Assembly: GCA_016704465.1 (NCBI GenBank)
Contig: JADJAD010000004.1
Location: forward strand, 186,001-250,000
Length of the DNA: 64,000 bases
Reading direction: 5' to 3'
Source of the DNA: Gemmatimonadota bacterium
GTDB taxonomy: Bacteria > Gemmatimonadota > Gemmatimonadetes > Gemmatimonadales > Gemmatimonadaceae
The notes beneath the pieces were generated by a model that worked only from the letters and a program-made list of their open reading frames with translations, did no database searches and was not told the DNA's origin. Every line of letters starts with the position of its first letter. The first letter of the stretch is position 1. The translations under genes and the position numbers were made by a program. Below are positions 61,301 to 64,000 of the stretch, piece after piece.

Positions 61301-61379
61301 GAACCGGGGGCAATCGGTGCACTCGGCGACCACCCCTCTCCAGGCAACGTCATGGACCTCGGCCTCTCCAGCAGAGTAG
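58353..61379 (+). CDS. fdhA: Formate dehydrogenase alpha subunit (Mo/W-bisMGD, NuoG-like N terminus)
   Basis: Oxidises formate to CO2 (or the reverse); 1008 residues from ATG 58353. N-terminal [2Fe-2S] domain (VPTLCWYP, NCRICLVS, PACAT, about residues 28-62), His-Cys and two [4Fe-4S] ferredoxin motifs (STCILCTRCVRACEE; CTWCGECVRVCPTGA), then the FeS-linked molybdopterin domain (VCPYCAVGCQLDL, STCVKGRFG) with the active-site Cys in NNVDHCTRLCHSSSV, so not selenocysteine. About 80 residues are inserted between RRGWVKRDG and FREATWDEAL, a hydrophilic loop. No beta or gamma subunit follows; an unlinked NADH-binding partner is expected. An earlier in-frame ATG at 58269 is less likely. Confidence 0.9.
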   Translation: MPTLTIDGHTCTVDIGGTILDAARAVGIDVPTLCWYPSLTSVGNCRICLVSVEGTDKLLPACATAAEDGMRVTSESHAAVRSRQGVLGLLLERYPVEDIPAAEARNEFEALVRRYDVPTTHRAGLPPRDGDARDGDPAIRHDMSTCILCTRCVRACEEIQVVGVLDVAHRSDRAQIIVGADGNPEHAGCTWCGECVRVCPTGAIHDIIPMAVRAGDGTMLERPRSNAMPPIDRTVRSVCPYCAVGCQLDLEVRDDTVVHVRSPWIEEATPNRGSTCVKGRFGLDFVQHRDRLETPLIRRGWVKRDGRWIFDATHDTASMWPRRGGPWELIEEEGQTRKRGPRSNPLQRSTSGIGPLGDPRDRVATPLAWYAPFREATWDEALELSAQELTRLRDTSGPSSLAVLQSAKCSNEENYLLQRMFRGGLGTNNVDHCTRLCHSSSVSAMQQAMNTSAASGAMREVEDVADVIFLLGANTTESHPVFGAAIKRAVKRGATLIVCDPRRIELASRAHIHLRAMPGTDVAVMNGMLHHILALGLEDRDFIARRTHQFDRVRAAVQPYTPERASQISGVPAALIREAAERYARGPRSSTLWAMGLTQHATGTDIVTSLLNLILATGMIGRPGAAMLPIRGQNNVQGASDVGAIPMVYTDYQPVTNPDIRHRFAQEWGVPDDRIPLKAGLKVTQMVMDDSPVRGMYIMGENPILSDPQVAHAEHWFRELEFLAVQDIFLTETARYADVVLPGSSFAEKDGTFVNTERRIQLSRAAVPPPGDARRDLDILIELSNRIGLPSPYRDAAEVMDEIARVTPSWRGVSHARLESHAGLQYPVHDAEHGGTPFLFADAFPTTDGKATFFPVEYLPPAELPDDAYPFLLNTGRQMYHWHTGTMTRRSFALDARESTPIVELNPADAAAMGVGDGEEVVVASRRAEIRIAVRLSDRVSPGQVFIPMHYREAAVNLLTNPALDPVAHIPEFKVCAVSVHPANRGQSVHSATTPLQATSWTSASPAE

Positions 61380-62143
61380 CGCTCGTCACCGGTGCCTCGA
61401 GCGGGCTCGGACTCGCCATCGCGGACGAACTGAGCCGGGAGGGCGCGGCCGTGGCCCTCGTGGCGCGGCGCAGCGATGAGTTGGAGCGGCAGGTGACGGC
61501 CATCCGCGAGCGCACCGGCGGGCGCCTGCTCGCGATCGCCGCGGATGTCGGCGAGATCGGCGCGGCGGCACGCATCGTCGCGGAGGTCGAGCGGTCGCTG
61601 GGACCGGTCGACATTCTGGTCGCCAACGCGGGGGGCCCACCCTCGACGCTCTTCGAGTCCACGACCGAGGCGCAGTACCAGGCGGCGATCAACCTGAATC
61701 TCATGGCATCGATCCGGCTGGCACACGCCGTCGTGCCGGGCATGCGATCGCGCCGATGGGGGCGCGTGCTCTTCCTCACGTCGATGGCCGCCAAGATGCC
61801 GGTGCAGGGACTGCTGCTGTCCAACACCGCACGCGCCGGACTGCTCGGCTTCGCCAAGACCCTGGCCAACGAGGTCGCCGGCGACAACGTCCTGGTGAAC
61901 ACCGTGATGCCCGGCCACTTCGATACGGCCCGGGCCATGGAACTCGCCGGGATGCGCGCGACACGGGAACAGCGGCCGGTGGATGAGGTGCTGGCCTCGC
62001 GTCAGGCGGGCATTCCACTCGGTCGCGCCGGTGATCCCCGGGAGTTCGCGGCGATGGTCGCGTTTCTCGCCAGCGAACGGGCCTCGTTCGTGACCGGCGC
62101 CGCGATCCAGGTGGACGGTGGGCAGATCTCATCGCTGCTGTGA
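61352..62143 (+). CDS. SDR-family oxidoreductase with altered catalytic motif
   Basis: Short-chain dehydrogenase, 263 residues, start 28 bp inside fdhA. NAD(P)-binding LVTGASSGLGLAIADELSRE (about residues 11-30) and NAG (ILVANAGG) are present. The catalytic Y-x-x-x-K is replaced by S-N-T-A-R in LLLSNTARAGLLGFAKTLAN, though the Ser (FLTSMAAK) remains. A subgroup of SDRs (3-oxoacyl-ACP reductase-like) has this pattern. Substrate unknown; coupling to formate dehydrogenase is suggested only by overlap. Confidence 0.85.
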   Translation: MDLGLSSRVALVTGASSGLGLAIADELSREGAAVALVARRSDELERQVTAIRERTGGRLLAIAADVGEIGAAARIVAEVERSLGPVDILVANAGGPPSTLFESTTEAQYQAAINLNLMASIRLAHAVVPGMRSRRWGRVLFLTSMAAKMPVQGLLLSNTARAGLLGFAKTLANEVAGDNVLVNTVMPGHFDTARAMELAGMRATREQRPVDEVLASRQAGIPLGRAGDPREFAAMVAFLASERASFVTGAAIQVDGGQISSLL

Positions 62144-62315
62144 CGACCGCGGCGACACGGGATGCGGCCGGCAACCGCGTCGTGCGTACGACGCGGACTC
62201 GGCGCTTGTATGGGGAGGGCGCTGGCGGTTGATTCCACTGCGGCGCCGGTTGCCCCGAGTACAACGGCCCCACTCGACGCGTCGAGTTCTCGCCCTCCGA
62301 TCTACCCCCAAATAG

Positions 62316-63344
62316 ATGCGCGCGCTCGTCAAGTCTTCGGCGTCTCCCGGCTTCACCCTCGCGGACGTGCCCACGCCGACCATCCGCGACGATGAAGTCC
62401 TCATCCAGGTGCAGCGCGCCGGTGTCTGCGGCACCGACGTGCACATCTACGAATGGGATGACTGGGCCAGCAATCGCTGCCGCCCCTCGTTCACGGTCGG
62501 CCACGAATTCGCCGGCGATGTCGTGCAGGTCGGATCGTTGGTGCGCGACGTGGCGGTTGGCGATCGTGTCACCGCCGAGGGGCACATCGTGTGCGGCCGC
62601 TGCCACCTGTGCCGCACCGGCAACGCCCACGTTTGCCCCAACACCAAGATCATCGGGGTGGATCGTGACGGCTGCTTCGCCGAGTACATCGCGATGCCGG
62701 CGACCAACGTCTGGCATCTCGACGCGAACATCCCATACGAGATCGGCGGGATCCACGACCCGATGGGGAACGCATTTCACACCGCGCTGCACGGTACGGA
62801 GATCCCGGGGGCCACGGTCCTGGTGACGGGGTGCGGGCCGATCGGCATCTTCGCCGTCGGTATCTGCGCGGCGGCGGGGGCATCGCGTGTCATCGCCAGC
62901 GACATCAACCCTCGGCGGCTCGAGCTGGCGCGCAGCATGGGGGCGCACGACGCGGTGTATCCACGCGACGTGGAAGCAGCGGTCAGGAGTGCCACCGACG
63001 GCCTCGGCGTTGACGTGGTGCTGGAGATGAGCGGCGTTCCCGCGGCGATTCACCAGGCGTTCAAGGAAGTCCGACTGGGCGGGCGGGTCCAGATGCTGGG
63101 GATTCCGGCCCGACCAATGGAGGTCAACTTCGCCAGCGAGATCATCTTCAAGGGGATCACCGTCTACGGCGTCATCGGTCGGCGCATGTACGACACGTGG
63201 ATCCAGATGTCGCAGTTCCTGCGCTCGGGATCGTTCGACCCCACACCGGTGATCACGCACCGCTTTCCGCTCGAGGGATTCGAGGAGGCAATCCACGCGA
63301 TCAAGAGCGGCGACGCGGGCAAAGTCGTATTCGAGATCGGCTAG
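62316..63344 (+). CDS. tdh: L-threonine 3-dehydrogenase
   Basis: Zinc MDR enzyme oxidising threonine to 2-amino-3-ketobutyrate with NAD; 342 residues. Catalytic zinc ligands are in GVCGTDVHIYEWDDWA and VGHEFAGDVV; structural zinc cysteines are in CGRCHLCRTGNAHVC. NAD-binding LVTGCGPIGIFAVGICAAAG follows. The HIYEWD and NTKIIGVDRDGCFAEYI stretches are Tdh hallmarks. It precedes kbl, the next enzyme of threonine-to-glycine conversion, after 205 bp without a further gene. Confidence 0.95.
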   Translation: MRALVKSSASPGFTLADVPTPTIRDDEVLIQVQRAGVCGTDVHIYEWDDWASNRCRPSFTVGHEFAGDVVQVGSLVRDVAVGDRVTAEGHIVCGRCHLCRTGNAHVCPNTKIIGVDRDGCFAEYIAMPATNVWHLDANIPYEIGGIHDPMGNAFHTALHGTEIPGATVLVTGCGPIGIFAVGICAAAGASRVIASDINPRRLELARSMGAHDAVYPRDVEAAVRSATDGLGVDVVLEMSGVPAAIHQAFKEVRLGGRVQMLGIPARPMEVNFASEIIFKGITVYGVIGRRMYDTWIQMSQFLRSGSFDPTPVITHRFPLEGFEEAIHAIKSGDAGKVVFEIG

Positions 63345-63549
63345 GAGAAGCGGGCGCGTCTGCGCGGGGCACGGGCACGGAGGCCTGACGTGGCGGAGCG
63401 TCGCGCGAATACGGGGCGACAGTGGCGGCGCGTGCAGCGCGGGTTGAATCGGTCGGGGGTTGGAGATTGATTGAGGGCGTCGGGGCGCGCCGTACCTCCC
63501 CGCCCTGCCGACGCCCTCGTAACCGTTGGATCCCTCCCGCTCATCCGCC

Positions 63550-64000
63550 ATGCCCAACGCCGCCTTCACCGCCGATCTCGTCTCGCGCATCGATCGCCTC
63601 AAGCAGGACGGCGTCTACAAGCGACTCAACTACCTCGCCTCGCCCCAGTCCGCGTGGGTGGAGATGGAGGGACGGGGCCGAACGCTGATCCTCTCGTCGA
63701 ACAACTATCTCGGGCTCTGCGACGAGCCGAGTGTGGTGCAGGCAGGGATCGACGGCCTGACCCGGTTCGGCGCGGGAACGGGAAGTGTCCGTTTCATCTG
63801 CGGGACCTTCACGGTGCATCGCGAACTGGAAGAGGCGCTGGCGCGCTTCGTCGGGACCGAGGCCTCCATGAGCTACGTCTCGGCGTGGAACGCCAACGAG
63901 GGGCTGACCGCCACCGTCGTCGAGGAAGGGGACTTCGTCATCTCCGATGCCCTGAACCACGCGTCGATCATCGACTCGATCCGACTGGCGAAGTCGATCA
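63550..64000 (+). CDS. kbl: 2-amino-3-ketobutyrate CoA ligase (glycine C-acetyltransferase), 3'-truncated
   Basis: PLP enzyme that splits 2-amino-3-ketobutyrate with CoA into glycine and acetyl-CoA. The first 150 residues are seen from ATG 63550: VSRIDRLKQDGVYKRLNYLA, LILSSNNYLGLCDEPSV, GTGSVRFICGTFTVHRELEE and VISDALNHASIIDSIRLAKS, all class II alpha-oxoamine synthase motifs. The PLP lysine lies beyond the edge. Pairing with tdh fixes the role over the similar 8-amino-7-oxononanoate synthase. Confidence 0.93.
   Translation, partial: MPNAAFTADLVSRIDRLKQDGVYKRLNYLASPQSAWVEMEGRGRTLILSSNNYLGLCDEPSVVQAGIDGLTRFGAGTGSVRFICGTFTVHRELEEALARFVGTEASMSYVSAWNANEGLTATVVEEGDFVISDALNHASIIDSIRLAKSI

Overview
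The window is GC-rich, gene-dense DNA from a flagellated bacterium with an outer membrane: both a P ring (FlgI) and an L ring (FlgH) are encoded. Gene content, GC richness and codon habits (Leu-Gly is often written TTA-GGC) suggest Gemmatimonadota or a close relative. That is an inference; no marker gene was searched. No prophage, insertion sequence or CRISPR array was seen.

Layout. (1) 1-8786, minus strand, is a late-filament block. It holds fliD (3' end outside the window), fliC behind a sigma-28-like promoter, an FkbM-type methyltransferase, a 1301-residue TPR/glycosyltransferase protein, fliW and flgL. I read the middle of this block as a candidate flagellin-modification island. (2) 8918-10351 is a sigma-54-dependent response regulator. 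(3) 10628-33611, plus strand, is one long, largely overlapping array behind a sigma-54-like promoter: flgB, flgC, a small unknown gene, fliE, fliF, fliG, fliH, fliI, fliJ, a motE-like gene, fliK with an M15-type peptidase domain in front, flgD, flgE, fliL, fliM, fliN, fliO, fliP, fliQ, fliR, flhB, flhA, flhF, flhG, fliA and a SwrB-like gene. (4) 33701-41873, plus strand, is a second array behind another sigma-54-like promoter: flgF, flgG, flgA, flgH, flgI, flgJ, flgN, flgK, csrA, motA, motB. (5) 41911-46535 holds an EAL-HDOD gene, tRNA-Arg(CCG), rho, ruvX and mltG. (6) 46712-50285, minus strand, is a 23S-5S rRNA unit with its own promoter and no 16S gene. (7) 50401-64000 is housekeeping and metabolic: rlmI, ggt, mutM, an MBL hydrolase, a methyltransferase-like gene, two very small genes, a formate dehydrogenase alpha subunit, an SDR, tdh and the start of kbl.

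How it fits together. The response regulator would act at the sigma-54 promoters of the two basal-body and hook arrays. FliA (sigma-28) made there would then fire the fliC and flgL-fliW promoters. FliW, CsrA and flagellin form the known homeostatic triangle. The methyltransferase and TPR/glycosyltransferase beside fliC probably modify flagellin.

Reservations. Seven apparent frame disruptions fall in fliK, flgE (two), fliO, fliP (two) and fliA, all between 19.6 and 32.6 kb, and several sit in short homopolymers or GC repeats. Consensus errors are likely, but flgE also seems to lack a segment. Unusual features are the M15-FliK fusion, an FlhG lacking its P-loop lysine, a short FlgB, an FlgH without a lipobox, dispersed GGGGACG heptad arrays, a lysine-rich 26-residue protein, and a sigma-54-like promoter in front of a 51-residue protein.
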